Source of the DNA: Phallus indusiatus
Taxonomy: Eukaryota; Basidiomycota; Agaricomycetes; Phallales; Phallaceae
Assembly: GCA_027605045.1 (NCBI GenBank)
Contig: JAQFWX010000020.1
Coordinates: 124,001-188,000 of the forward strand
Direction: 5' to 3'
Length of the DNA: 64,000 nt
Translations under genes and position numbers: made by a program
Notes under the pieces: model-generated
Databases searched by the model: none
What the model was told of the DNA's origin: nothing
Seen by the model: only the letters and a program-made list of their open reading frames with translations
Shown: one piece after another, positions 45,678 through 56,079 of the stretch
How the letters are laid out: each line of letters opens with the position of its first letter
Position numbering within the stretch: position 1 is the stretch's first letter

Positions 45678-47407
45678 ATGACATATCAAAAGGACAATCT
45701 AGAATCTTTGAATTTTCATTCAGCAAGTGCTGTACTGCCAGAATTTGGCTCTCCTGATTCCCCGACCCTTTCAACCGACGACTCGGACTCTCCTAATCTA
45801 GGCTCTTCTGTTCAAGACTCCTCTGTTCGAGACGCTTTTATTTTACTCTCTCTTCCCCCTCTTGGTTCACTCCCTTCCCTTCCCCCACTACCTACCCTTT
45901 CTCTTCAACTGCCTCATGCTCAAGAACCTCCCTCCACAATACTAGGTAACTCTCCACCCCTTCTCACTAACAATTTTAAACTGACTCCTTCCTGTCAAGA
46001 TTCCTCATCATCACTACCTAGCCCCCCTCCCTCTTCGTCAATTTCTTTAACTAACTCTCTCGTTCAAGGTCCCCTCTCATCGTCTCTTGTTCACATCAAC
46101 GTCTCCACATCATCGCCCCTTGCGTCTAGTACTTCCTCACAGTCAAAGGATATTTCAAATTCAATAACATCGCTCATAGCTACCACGCTCGCGACTACTA
46201 CTGTCAATGCGCCTACTCCCGATGATTTCACCAGCCTGAGGACTGCAACTACAGATCTATCAGTTTCATCGACTAGCAGCACCTCTGAGCCAGGCTCTTC
46301 TAGTGGCAGAAATAATCATAACCTGAATCTGGTAGTAATTTTGATAATCGGCGTTGTGATCGGTGTTTTGGGGTTTATTATTCTCGGTGTATTATTTTTT
46401 CTTTTCAGAAGATGGCGACGACAACGAATTCGAAGCAATTGTGGCTTGCGACATACGAACGAGCTGAGGCTCAATCCTGAGTCTTCGGAGTCTGGCGAAC
46501 TTACTGGCTCGGAACGCCGACTCGTCCAAACTTCAGGACTAACGACGGACAATGGCACTATACCAGAATCGGAATCGAGACCATGCAACGTTGATGCCAG
46601 GGAGAGCGGATTTATACGTGATCTGCTACTAATGCCGCAGCGAAACCGTCATGCGATTCATGCCGGTCCAGTAGCGCAAGCACCGGTCTTTGGAATACCA
46701 GTAGCAGTTACTAGTAATAATAGGAGTAATTCGGTCGGTAATTCACAGTCAACTCCAACTCCAGCAATAATAACCCCGTTCCACCTACCATCGAGAAGTG
46801 TCCTTCAACCAGTTACAAACCTCAAGGTGGAAGAAGCTGACAGTTCAGCTCCGGCGAGCCTTCACGATGCTGTTCATGAGTCAAACCCCGAATCTCGACG
46901 CATTTCCCTACAATCTACCAATTGTGATCATATTCATTTCATTGGTCACGGTGTTCAAAGCGACACTCAAAGTATCATTGGCAATTCAGGTTTACACCAG
47001 CCTGATGAGCCTAGTAATCTTATTAGGCTGTTGCCCGCACCTTCCCGGGTCGTTCGAGTGCCACATCTATCAATACTTACAGATTCAGCTGCTGAGCCAG
47101 CGCCATTAGTGCCAGCCTTGTTGACCGAGACCCCCAACTTGGACTCTACCACTTCCCAGGTGATGGTGAGTGAATACCTCAAAACATACGGCTCAAACCA
47201 ATAAAATACCCGTTATAACGCTTTGAATTCTATTGATAGCTGCCTACAAATACCGACTTGGACTCGGGTCTGAGGTGGCATGCGGCAGATAGTGGTGTTC
47301 GTCTGGGCGGCGGGATTCTGCTGTTATACGACGACAACAGTGGAAAAAATTTCGAGTCGTCTTTGCAGTCAAAAGATAGATTGCCACCTGTGTATACTCG
47401 TAGTTGA
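45678..47407 (+). CDS. F5: Ser/Thr-rich single-pass membrane protein (intact, longest)
   Basis: Two exons (45678-47159, 47240-47407), about 550 residues. The first ATG in frame is at 45678 (MTYQKDNLESLNFHSAS); an upstream in-frame TTG is not used here. The outer region of about 210 residues is Ser/Thr/Pro-rich with runs such as SSSLPSPPPSSSISLTNS. The membrane helix is VVILIIGVVIGVLGFIILGV, followed by RRWRRQR. The cytoplasmic tail is about 250 residues with LLLMPQRNRH and ASLHDAVHESNPESRR blocks. The last exon is RWHAADSGVRLGGGILLLYD...LPPVYTRS. No frame defect; it is the best reference copy of the family. A surface sensor or adhesion-like role is inferred from architecture only. Confidence 0.78.
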
Positions 47408-47524
47408 AAAAATACATAATCCAATATCTCAGGCTTTGGCACAACGCGCATACATCAGTTAACCCAGTGCCAGTATTGACATGAATACTAAAATAATCAA
47501 GTGCACATTGTTTATTTTTTAACA

Positions 47525-47850
47525 AATAATAGAAAATTTGATGGTTGTGCGAACAGGCTACACGGAGATTAGTAAGCGAAGGTTATATGCGCCGTTCCTT
47601 ACGGCTAGGTGATTCTGAGATACTAAAAGGCTATACTTTCTATTTTTCACCTTTTGTCTCCCCTTCATTTCACTTTTATTTAAAATTCACAGTTCTTATA
47701 TTTTATCTTTCCAATCATCTTTAGTTCCATTTCCCTGGAACATATATTTACAAACTGTATATAAAAAACAAACCTTTTCGACTACAATAACAACAACTTT
47801 TATACCCTCATTATGATTTCCCTCTGAACACACAACACTGGTTCCCTTTC
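47525..47850 (-). repeat. Interspersed repeat, inverted partner of 22266-22585
   Basis: Reverse complement of 22266-22585. It runs from ATTTGATGGTTGTGCGAAC to about CCAGTGTTGTGTG on the other strand. No coding content. The two copies now flank F4, its 19 kb insertion and F5. Confidence 0.7.
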
Positions 47851-48260
47851 GCTCCCTGACCACTCCTGTTGCGCGACCATCAAATTAAAGATATATTTAG
47901 GCGAAAACTTGTAAGAAGAGGAACAAGAAGTGAGTTGGAGGCTAAGTTGAGAGCAGCGCTTATATGAGTAACGAGATCCACCTTTTCTTCTGCGTCTTCG
48001 TACGTCGTCATGGTTGTTCTGGCTTTTTTTTAGGCTCAGGTAGGATGAGGTCGAAGCATTTGACCGTGTCTGAGAGCAATGATGATGACGATAATTCAAC
48101 ACCACTGGCAGCAGCTGCACCAGTAGCCGGTCCATCCACTATCCACCACCCACCCGCAACGTTACTTTCGTTCAATCATACACCATTACAAACGCTTCTC
48201 CGAATGTCAGGCCATCAACGATGCATCATGCATCATCACCCGCTGTCCTCTCCGGACTTT

Positions 48261-48266
48261 AGATTG
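48261..48266. repeat. 6 bp target duplication, left (AGATTG)
   Basis: AGATTG directly before the left terminal repeat; the identical AGATTG is at 56074-56079 directly after the right one. Confidence 0.85.
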
Positions 48267-48306
48267 TATGGTGTACGGAATGGCTCAGCTGATTTCCGAT
48301 GACTCG
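48267..48306 (+). repeat. Left terminal inverted repeat, 40 bp
   Basis: Begins TATGGTGTACGGAATGGCTC. It includes TGGCTCAGCTGA, which resembles a pol III A box; a related GGCGGAATGGCCTAGTTGG occurs 170 bp further in. Confidence 0.9.
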
Positions 48307-48440
48307 CGTAGTCCGGCTATGCATACGCGAACATCGGCAGACGCGCCGTGGGGATAGTTTCGGCAGATATTTCAAGGAATATCTGAAAATGTCAAATTTT
48401 TGTCGAAACGGTCATATGGTCTGGAAGGGCAACCTTTGTG

Positions 48441-48520
48441 TAGGCGGAATGGCCTAGTTGGATGTAGCTTACATATACATACTGCTACTTGGGAAGCAGT
48501 AGTTCGAGTCCAGCTACTGA
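48441..48520 (+). ncRNA. tRNA-like / SINE-like sequence
   Basis: TGGCCTAGTTGG fits a pol III A box and AGTTCGAGTCC fits a B box about 55 nt later. CTGCT...AGCAG between them could form an anticodon-like stem with an 8 nt loop. A T-rich TTTCTTTT stretch follows. The acceptor stem and T stem do not pair properly, so this is not a functional tRNA as read; it is more likely tRNA-derived. Confidence 0.35.
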
Positions 48521-48632
48521 CTTTCTTTTAAAAAAATTCAGATATAAAATTTTTTTTATTCACACAGGGCTTAATTACATATTCATACTATACAAGTCTT
48601 ATTTGCACCAGTTTTCGCTGGGTGTCTGTCAT

Positions 48633-48669
48633 GGGGGTGGCTGGGGTGGCTGGGTGGGGGGTGTGGGGG
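48633..48669 (+). other. G-rich tract, possible G-quadruplex
   Basis: GGGGGTGGCTGGGGTGGCTG continues into GGTGGGGGGTGTGGGGG: at least five runs of three or more G within 37 nt, about 370 bp upstream of the dioxygenase start. Confidence 0.6.
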
Positions 48670-49039
48670 TGTCTGTTGGCTGCTCCTTCAGGCAGTGCCA
48701 CCCTACTGCTTCTCTATCCTAGAAGCTGTGTGTACAGCTTCCTGCCAATGTCGCTGGTCCCAGACAGACATTGGTCAGGATCAGGCTAGAGCTGCAGCTG
48801 GGGTGCATCTGCAGTGGTGGTGGTGGGGTGGAAAAAAAACTTCGCGCGAAGGTTCAAATTCAAACTCAGACGTCGCGCACATAACCTACTCCAATGCTGC
48901 CACACCACACATCAAAGAAAGCACAAATCACACAGAGACGAGTTAGACAATGTAAGTACTGATTAAATATCATGCTTATTATTTTAATTGGTGTGTAGTT
49001 TTAGAAAAAATATCCGCAGAGACTTCTCTAATCCATGAT

Positions 49040-50605
49040 ATGGAGCGAGGCCATATCTCTAGTGACACTCTCGCCACCATCGCTACTCTCGCCAGTTCTG
49101 CGCCTGCCGGTGTACCAAAAATACGAAAGGTAGGTATTAGTTTGGTTTGGTTTATATTATAGAAATTGACACGGTTGTTAGCTGCCAGACTTACTGGCTA
49201 TTCTCCCACAACTACCGAAAGGCGAGTTGTATGACATTTACGAAGCCTATAACAAGCGAAGAAAGCAGGAGAAAAAAATTTTTAATGGGGATCGTCGCGA
49301 CTTTGTATGTAATTTTAATTACTATCTATATCATTTTAAAAGCATTTTCTAGCGTAAAAATCTTGGGCTTGGGAAGCCTCCCCCTTCCATTTCCGAACTT
49401 TATACCAGTGGCATATCGCAACTGACTCGCGATCGTCTCGGTACTTCACTAGAACCAGGACATATTTATCTCCGTGAACCTGGGTCTGAGGGGCTGAAAG
49501 CAAAACCATCGTCAAAAGCAGGACCACCTCCTCAGTATCGTGTGATCGGGAAGTCTGATGAATGGCTTCGTATACCAGTAGGTAGGAGTGTTATTATTAC
49601 AAATAGTCAAGGTATGTTTAGTATTGCTCAGATTAATTAATTTCTATTCTACTAATATTATTCCAGGCGATATTGAATTAGCAGTTTTGCGAGGCCTGTC
49701 AGAGGATTGCGATGTTTTAGACAGTGTTAATTCAGTAATTTCGGAGGCTGTTGCAGATCGAAATAATGTCCGAGTAAGATTTTTATACTATTACATCATA
49801 TATTTTGCTTTTCTTATCGTTATACAGCCCACCCATGTCGGTACTATGATTCAGGCAGGGTATAATGCTGGCCCCCGTCACATACACCCTCGTGTATTTG
49901 GTCTAGTCAATAATTTCCGACAGCGAAAGACACTTACTGATAGCGATAAGCAATCTCAAGACGACCATATTATTGGTGTTTTTTCGCTCTTCTGGCATCT
50001 TATTTGTTCCCATGCCCCAGCCGAAATCATAAATCATGTGCAAGCAAAGCTAGATGATTCGGAGATGCCTGAAATGGCTGGTAAATATACTGAAGGTGTG
50101 TCATTATTATTTTTCATTGGGACTGCTAGGTAAACTTTTCCAGATGTTTTTGGCTACGAGTTTACGATGGCTGGTCAAACATTCAAATTCCCCTATGTGA
50201 GTCGTGCACCATCGGAAGGTTATTTAGCACAAGGCTATACTTCGTGAGTTAGACTCGTATTCTTTTTGAATATGTCTAACAAAATAAAGCCCAATACATG
50301 TCGATAAATGTTGGGCTGACTGGGCCTTCGCCTGGCAAACCAAACATTTATCGGCAGATATATCTGGTCCTACAGGGGGAAATTTTGTTGACGTTGGCTT
50401 AAGGGTGATAGTTGAGTCAAGTTCGGATACATTACTGATGTTTAAACCCGATTTTCCGCATGCGACTACACTTTCTCACTCGTATGTTGAGCGACTCGGA
50501 ATCGTAATATCATTTTCAGTCCATATCAAGCAAGCCTTTGATCATGCAGTATATAGGTTCGAAAATGAGCTATCACCTGTAGAATATGATGAAGAATATG
50601 AATAG
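49040..50605 (+). CDS. 2-oxoglutarate/Fe(II) dioxygenase-like protein (TET/JBP-like candidate)
   Basis: About 420 residues in seven short exons, all introns GT-AG. MERGHISSDTL is the chosen start; it stays in frame with LPDLLAILPQLPKGELYDIY after the first intron. The middle holds RPTHVGTMIQAGYNAGPRHI and WHLICSHAPAEIINHVQ. The C-terminal third carries the catalytic set: IHVDKCWADWAFAW gives HxD (about 318-320), GGNFVDVGLRV is the core strand, DTLLMFKPDFPHATT gives the distal His (about 373), and VERLGIVISFS gives the Arg for 2-oxoglutarate (about 384). This order matches double-stranded beta-helix dioxygenases and looks like the basidiomycete TET/JBP-like group, which oxidises methylated bases and is known to be expanded and transposon-associated in these fungi. 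The subgroup is uncertain. It is the first gene of the 7.8 kb element. Confidence 0.65.
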
Positions 50606-50630
50606 TTGATATATATATTTTTACTAAAAT

Positions 50631-52400
50631 TTATTCATCATCTGAGAGTTCGTAATCACCATCAACACCATCGGGAACCTCGTTATCTGTTATATCTGCG
50701 AAAATATCGATATCGTCAAGAAAATCGATATCAGTATATCCAGCCACTATCTCCTGAGGTATACCTTGAACTAAATTTGCTGGTGCTAAATCCTCAAAAA
50801 GTTGGATTTCGTCGCTCTCCCCCCCATTCCACCCTGACTCTCGAATGTTATAAGGCAATTCAAGGATAGAGGTAACATTGTTAGTGAATATTTGTTTCAT
50901 CGCTATAAAAATAGTCCAAAGTGAGAGCTGAGTGACTTCTGGAGATTCTATAGTAGCCCAGACTCGTTCAGCATCGGTATGAAATTCGGGTGGAACGAGT
51001 TGAAAAACTTCATGATCTGGAGGTGCATATCGTAATCGCATAGCCTCAATTAATTCAATAGGCACTAGTATCTATAATGAAATAGTCTGAATCGGGAGTA
51101 ATTAAAATAGCTTATATAAATTACCTTGAAGTCGGTACTGTTAAACTTCTCAGGCTCATTGAAAATCAGATCGGGAATACCATGTGGCAGAACTTTGTTC
51201 ACATCTTTACGACGAGCAACTGAATTACGACGAATACGATAGATGTCTAGTTGTTGCTGAAAATATGGGATTGCTAGCCATCGCCAAAGTAACCTATTTG
51301 GGCTTATATAGAGATCCAACTTTGATTCAATCACGACTTACTCATCTATTGGGTTTAAAGAATCATATAGGTTTTCTTCATATCCTTGTTCCATTACAGT
51401 CTCGAAACCTGCAATCCAGTATCGTCGAAATAAACTCCATTCAATCTCAGGCTTGATATTGGTATGGTTTCGTTTGAATCGGTGCTGACTAGTACCTGCG
51501 AGTAGCGAATCCAAATGGTGACGAATACTAGTCTGTGCATTCGCTATTCCATAATTTTCAGTACCACCATCGCTTTGGGTAATTAAAGGAACACCTAAAT
51601 ATTGATGTCAGAAATTGGATCGTGAATAATTTACATACATACCTCCAAACTCAGTCACAGTATCTAAAAACCATCCGCATATGAGTCGTGGATTAGAATT
51701 TGTCCACCAAATTTTCAGCCAGAGTATTTTGCCACTGAATGGTTCGACACAAACATGTAACCATAACCCAAATCGTTTCCACTTATCATGCTGATCTACA
51801 CTCCATATATGGTTTACTCCAGCAGCGATAAATTGTTTTCGTACAAACTTCTTTCTCTGTCTTCGTTGTAGATCATCTGGATGAAATTGTCTGAACCAGG
51901 TATAAATACGATCTCTATATTTATTTATGTAAGAAAATACTATGAACTATAATGAGATAAATTACCGAGGAATAGCTATATTGCGAGTAATTCGAACATG
52001 CTGTGCAATTGTTCTTGGCCCATAGTTTGGATACTCGGCTCGTACTGATTCAAGTATTTCTCCCAACTGAGTATCGTTCAAATTTTTGCTCTGTTTACGA
52101 CTGGTATGAAGTTGCCATTCCTCTCGTCGTCGCTTGATAGTTGCTAAGCTACTCACAAAGAGGTAAATTGGTTAATGAATATATAGACTAAATTTTCCGA
52201 CTCACCTCAAAGAATACCTCTGTTTGTCATATTTTCCATCCATGTAAGTCAAAATTTTAGGATTTGATAGCCCAAGAGTTTGGACAGCATATTCCAGATG
52301 AGGCCGAAGTATTTCATCAGGTACTTAACTCATAAGTTGGTTTATTGATATAGAAGTTATAAAACTTACAGGGACTATATTGATTGTTGTGACGAGACAT
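50631..52400 (-). CDS. Integrase-type DDE transposase
   Basis: About 510 residues in seven exons, starting MSRHNNQYSP at 52400. Regions: N-terminal helical part with KRRREEWQLHTSRKQSKNLN and YPNYGPRTIAQHVRITRNIA (helix-turn-helix-like). Then the retroviral-integrase fold: IWSVDQHDKWKRFGLWLHV (first Asp, about 154), GVPLITQSDGGTENYG (second Asp, about 214) and NIKPEIEWSLFRRYW (Glu, about 256, giving a DD~42E spacing). The C-terminal domain contains VRRRKD-type basic sequence and a very acidic end (DFLDDIDIFADITD). It resembles the rve-like integrase core proteins common in agaricomycetes. As the only DDE protein inside the terminal repeats, it is the likely transposase. All three catalytic residues are present, so it may be active. 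Confidence 0.78.
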
Positions 52401-52586
52401 TTAGATCACAGTCTTTCAGAATGTAAATTAGAGATAGTAAAAGTGCTGTCGTAAGTTTTTTCTCTCGGGGATCAGTCGCCGAATTTTTTCTGACTTCAGT
52501 TCTATTCACAAACTTAACTCTCATTTATTGTTTTTTACCCTAATCTCACTCTAACAAAAGTCATTCTTTTATTCAATCTTCAAAAT
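52401..52586. promoter_or_regulatory. Bidirectional promoter region of transposase and kinase genes
   Basis: 186 bp between the two divergent start codons. TATTCACAAACTTAACTC and TCATTTATTG are AT-rich core candidates; no clear TATA box. Sharing of regulation between the two genes is inferred from the spacing. Confidence 0.45.
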
Positions 52587-55364
52587 ATGGCACCACAAAT
52601 TTTTGCTCCAATTACCAAACCAGGGGTTCAGCCATGTTCTCGCTGTAAAAAGTCATGCGAAAGCACACAGCTAAAACCGATTCACGATTCCAAGGGTGGA
52701 TCCTCCCTTTATTGCTGTATGGAATGTGTCCTTTATTATCTTCAGAAGGCAGATGCATATTTGAAAAGTATAATACATACTTTTCTCACTTTTTAACCCT
52801 ATCTTGACAAATATTTTAGATGACGACACTTCGCAGGATTCAGGTTCTGCCTCACAACGAACAGCTCCTAGTGTTCCTGTAGATCAGGCTGCAATAGAAC
52901 AAAATACTGCTATATCACAAAGAACTGGTACATAGTCTTATTCAATCATAACATACTATATTGTTAACTTCTAATCATCTAGTTTCCAACCATCGCCCTA
53001 TTGCTCACCTGGGGCCCACGATGTACTCTCAAAACTTTTACCCGAATGGAACTCAGCTTCAGGGAGTTTCAGTACCTGCCTTGTCAACCCCTCAATATCC
53101 AATGAATCAACAACAACAGTCGGTCAACATCGCTTCCAATATGCCCAGTGGCTATACGAGCTCGCATCTGAGCTTTTCCAGTCGTTTTGCCAAAGCTTTA
53201 TCTCAGCCATATATTCAACAAACAGTAGCAATAAAAGCACATCTTGGTCGGTTTAGTGGAAAGAGGCTGAGTGTTATTGAGGTAAATAAATTAATCTCAA
53301 TAGACCTATGTTAATTTAATTTGTTTTCAATAAGGATATTGTCGAGACTATAACAAATGTCGATCCGCATATTGGTGTTCGTGATCTTAAGGAGAAAGTT
53401 ATTCTCGCTCTAGATCCTAAGGTCCGAAAATATCTCAAAGGCTACCATCTCGATCTTCATACACTGGAACTCAAACAAAACAATTTTGCGACACTCAGTC
53501 CCCCAGCTGATCGGTTGGATAACAATGCTATATATGAGAATTTTATGCGAGAGGGATCTCGTGGAAAACCTCCTAAATTCGTAAAGGGCACGCTTGATTT
53601 ATGGTTATATTTGGAAAAGGATCTGCATGCTGCTATTATTCGTCATCGTGAAGAAATCGAAAGCGAAGAAATTATCAGCCATTTTCATATGAATCCTATC
53701 CAATCGGAGCTGGGAATATCAAGAGAAGGTTCACATTTTTATACTGTTGTTAATAACCAACCATCAGAAGATGTTTGTTCTTTTCAATTTCGTAAATCAT
53801 TACTACAACTGATACCAATTTATACTTCTCTAGCCAGTATTACCATCTCATTCTAGGCCATCCCATTCAAATCCAGCAAATTCAGAATCGTCAGTGACAA
53901 GATCAGCCTATAATCGAGGGAAACGAGCTATCGCACACTCTCCACAGAAAGACCCCAAGGAGAAAAGAAAACGAACTCGTAAAGTAAGAGATAATACTAT
54001 AGTAATTAAATGACAGCTGCATTAACAATCGCTTTAGTCTAAACGACCTGTTGATCGCGAAGATACTTCAACTGAGTCAGAGTCAGAACCCTCAGCTCCA
54101 AGTCATCGAAGAATGAGCCCCAAAGATGATAGACCTGGATATGACGAAGAGGAAATTTCGGGAAATGATGGGCCAGAAAACGACAAGCTAGAAAAGGATG
54201 AGCTAGAAGTTGACGAGTTAGAAAACGATGAGCTATTTCCTGATGAAGATGAATCGCGAAATTCTCGTCGGGTCTCGTCTCTGACTATAAGCCTTGATCG
54301 TCTCAAGACAAGTGTTTATAAACAAGCTCAACAAGTCTCAACTAATGAGGCTCAATCCGAAAGTAAGAGACTGTTTATTTTATAAATTAGTATAGAACTT
54401 AACTTTGGCAGTTGATTCTCGTCTCATTGTTGTATCGGTTCATATCCAACAATATCTATCAATCGAGAAGCTTTTGGATTTGAAACTAGACGAACTACCT
54501 ATCAAATCCGATAACCCTTTTCTTGGAAAACTCGATGTTACCTTTTTACGACAAATTCCTGATCGTCTTGAAGGATCGTTCAAAACTGCCCACTGTGGCA
54601 AACTTATATCCCAGTCTCATTTCAATGGCGATTTGAATAACGATGAGTTTCCTTGGTCTGAGAACATTTGTATTAAAAGACCATATCGACTAAATGAAAA
54701 GACCAAAAGAAAAAAGGTTCATATACCCCATGAAGAGCATCGACTCGTGACCCAAGAGCTCAAGACGATGATATGGTCGAATGCCCTGTTAAGGCATGCC
54801 TATGCAACTATCGAAGAAAAAATCCGCGACAAAGGCGAGCCTGGCTTCGAGATCCCTCAGTTACGATTCGTAAAGAGTGCCATGTTGATGAACCAGGCAA
54901 ATGCAGGTGGTACTTTTATCGCTGAAGAATTTATTACAGGAGCTTTCTGCAAATACATTAATAATCTCTCGGCCCTCCCTGTCAAAGATCTCAACGACGA
55001 TCAGAAGTATATTGCAACTTTCTTGACATCTGTCCAACACTTGATTTGGATCATTACCAATCATGCTATGCTCGTCACTGATTTTCAAGGTATAGCCTAT
55101 TCGCTCTATTAGAATTGTTTTAATAATAAATCTTCAGGGGCTGGAACTTTGCTAACCGATCCTCAGATAATCACACCATCGTGAGACTTTATCGATTTAT
55201 TCCTTAGAGCGATATAATTATAAACTGCATACTAATTTTGTAGCGATTGGGACCAAACTCTTTTCAGTGGTGGCAATATCGGGACTTCTTTGCAGACTTT
55301 TGAGCTTGAACACGAATGTAATCAGTTCTGTAAATTCCTTGATTTGGAACCAATAGGGGAATAA
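52587..55364 (+). CDS. Cys-cluster protein with C-terminal alpha-kinase domain
   Basis: Multi-exon gene. N-terminus has PCSRCKKSCES...LYCCMECVLYY, a likely zinc-binding cluster. The centre includes AKALSQPYIQQTVAIKAHLG and a long acidic Glu/Asp-Leu stretch (GPENDKLEKDELEVDELEND). The last about 270 residues form an alpha-type (MHCK/eEF2K-like) kinase domain: RLEGSFKTAHCGKL, RFVKSAMLMNQ, FIAEEFITGAFCKYINN, LVTDFQGAGTLLTDPQIIT, the Gly-rich FSGGNIG and the zinc-binding HECNQFCKFLDL. Alpha-kinases phosphorylate Ser/Thr in helical regions, here perhaps chromatin or transposition proteins (guess). One junction near 53.80-53.87 kb does not keep frame with the obvious GT-AG pair (possible frameshift or unusual site). 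All later exons splice cleanly, and the stop is TAA at 55362. Confidence 0.72.
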
Positions 55365-56033
55365 ATACTGAAGGTAAAGTAATTTACTTGTTACATGATT
55401 TTTGAATCGTGAATATTATTTCTCCCAAAATAACAGGTTTTATTTCCATAAATTTTATTCAAAAAATTTTTTGCGAATTTCTCTTATATAAACACTCTCA
55501 TTATCCTTTTATATCTCTTTCAACCAAATCTCACTCGTTATCTATTCTTCTTCGGCTAATACTCTCACTAAACTTCACTTCGTTTTATTCTCGTTATTTT
55601 AATCTCCCAATTCCTCACTATTGTGGAATTATATCCAATTATATTCTCAGTACTTTAAATCTTCGAATTAAAACCTTGCTGTCATAATCATACACTACAA
55701 TATTCGTTCCTTTCTATTCTACCTACCCTTATGATTTTCATCTTCGTAGAATTATACCCCCTTTTAACATGGTTTATTTGATCTGTAGATATCCTCCATT
55801 TTGTTTCGATTCTCAGTTTCGTAGAATTATACCCTCTTAAAATATATTTTACTTCATGTATATTGTTCTCGTTTGATATTTTTGTCAAAAGTGTCTATCT
55901 TTATCGATCAATGTCGTGTGTGTATTATTTTTAGTACTACTGTACTACTTCCTTTGTATAATCCTAAAGATAATATCAATATCTCAATGTAATCCGACAG
56001 GGATAATATGCCGATGGCCACCCGACCCTGTGC
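55365..56033. other. Right non-coding part of the 7.8 kb element
   Basis: AT-rich, no gene. A GTAGAATTATACC-type motif recurs (about 55618, 55747, 55829), the last two within copies of about 30 bp. Presumably subterminal repeats or 3' region of the kinase gene. Confidence 0.45.
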
Positions 56034-56073
56034 CGAGTCATCGGAAATCAGCTGAGCCATTCAGTACACCATA
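56034..56073 (-). repeat. Right terminal inverted repeat, 40 bp
   Basis: Reverse complement begins TATGGTGTACTGAATGGCTC and matches the left repeat at 39 of 40 positions; followed directly by the AGATTG duplication at 56074-56079. Confidence 0.9.
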
Positions 56074-56079
56074 AGATTG

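Larger units (their letters stand above)
48307..49039. other. Left non-coding part of the 7.8 kb element
   Basis: Holds the tRNA-like stretch (48441-48520), a G-rich tract (48633-48669) and the presumed promoter of the dioxygenase gene. The open frames here are low-complexity and not called. A candidate 5' UTR intron is seen at 48953-48998 (GTAAGTACTG...GTGTAG). Confidence 0.45.
48267..56073. mobile_element. 7.8 kb three-gene DNA transposon (dioxygenase, integrase-type transposase, alpha-kinase)
   Basis: Complete element with terminal inverted repeats of 40 bp (48267-48306 and 56034-56073), beginning TATGGTGTACKGAATGGCTC and ending in GATTTCCGATGACTCG. 39 of 40 positions match, the only difference being at position 11. 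The 6 bp target duplication AGATTG is perfect. Inside are exactly three multi-exon genes: dioxygenase-like (plus), integrase-type DDE protein (minus, tail-to-tail with the first, 25 bp apart) and Cys-cluster/alpha-kinase protein (plus, divergent from the transposase with a 186 bp shared promoter region). The left 0.7 kb holds a tRNA-like stretch and a G-rich tract; the right 0.7 kb is AT-rich. The near-identical ends and intact genes suggest a recent insertion. The superfamily could not be assigned. Confidence 0.88.

Noticed and set aside
48441..48520. A functional tRNA gene
   Set aside because: A and B boxes are present, but the acceptor and T stems do not pair and the anticodon loop is 8 nt; kept only as tRNA-like.
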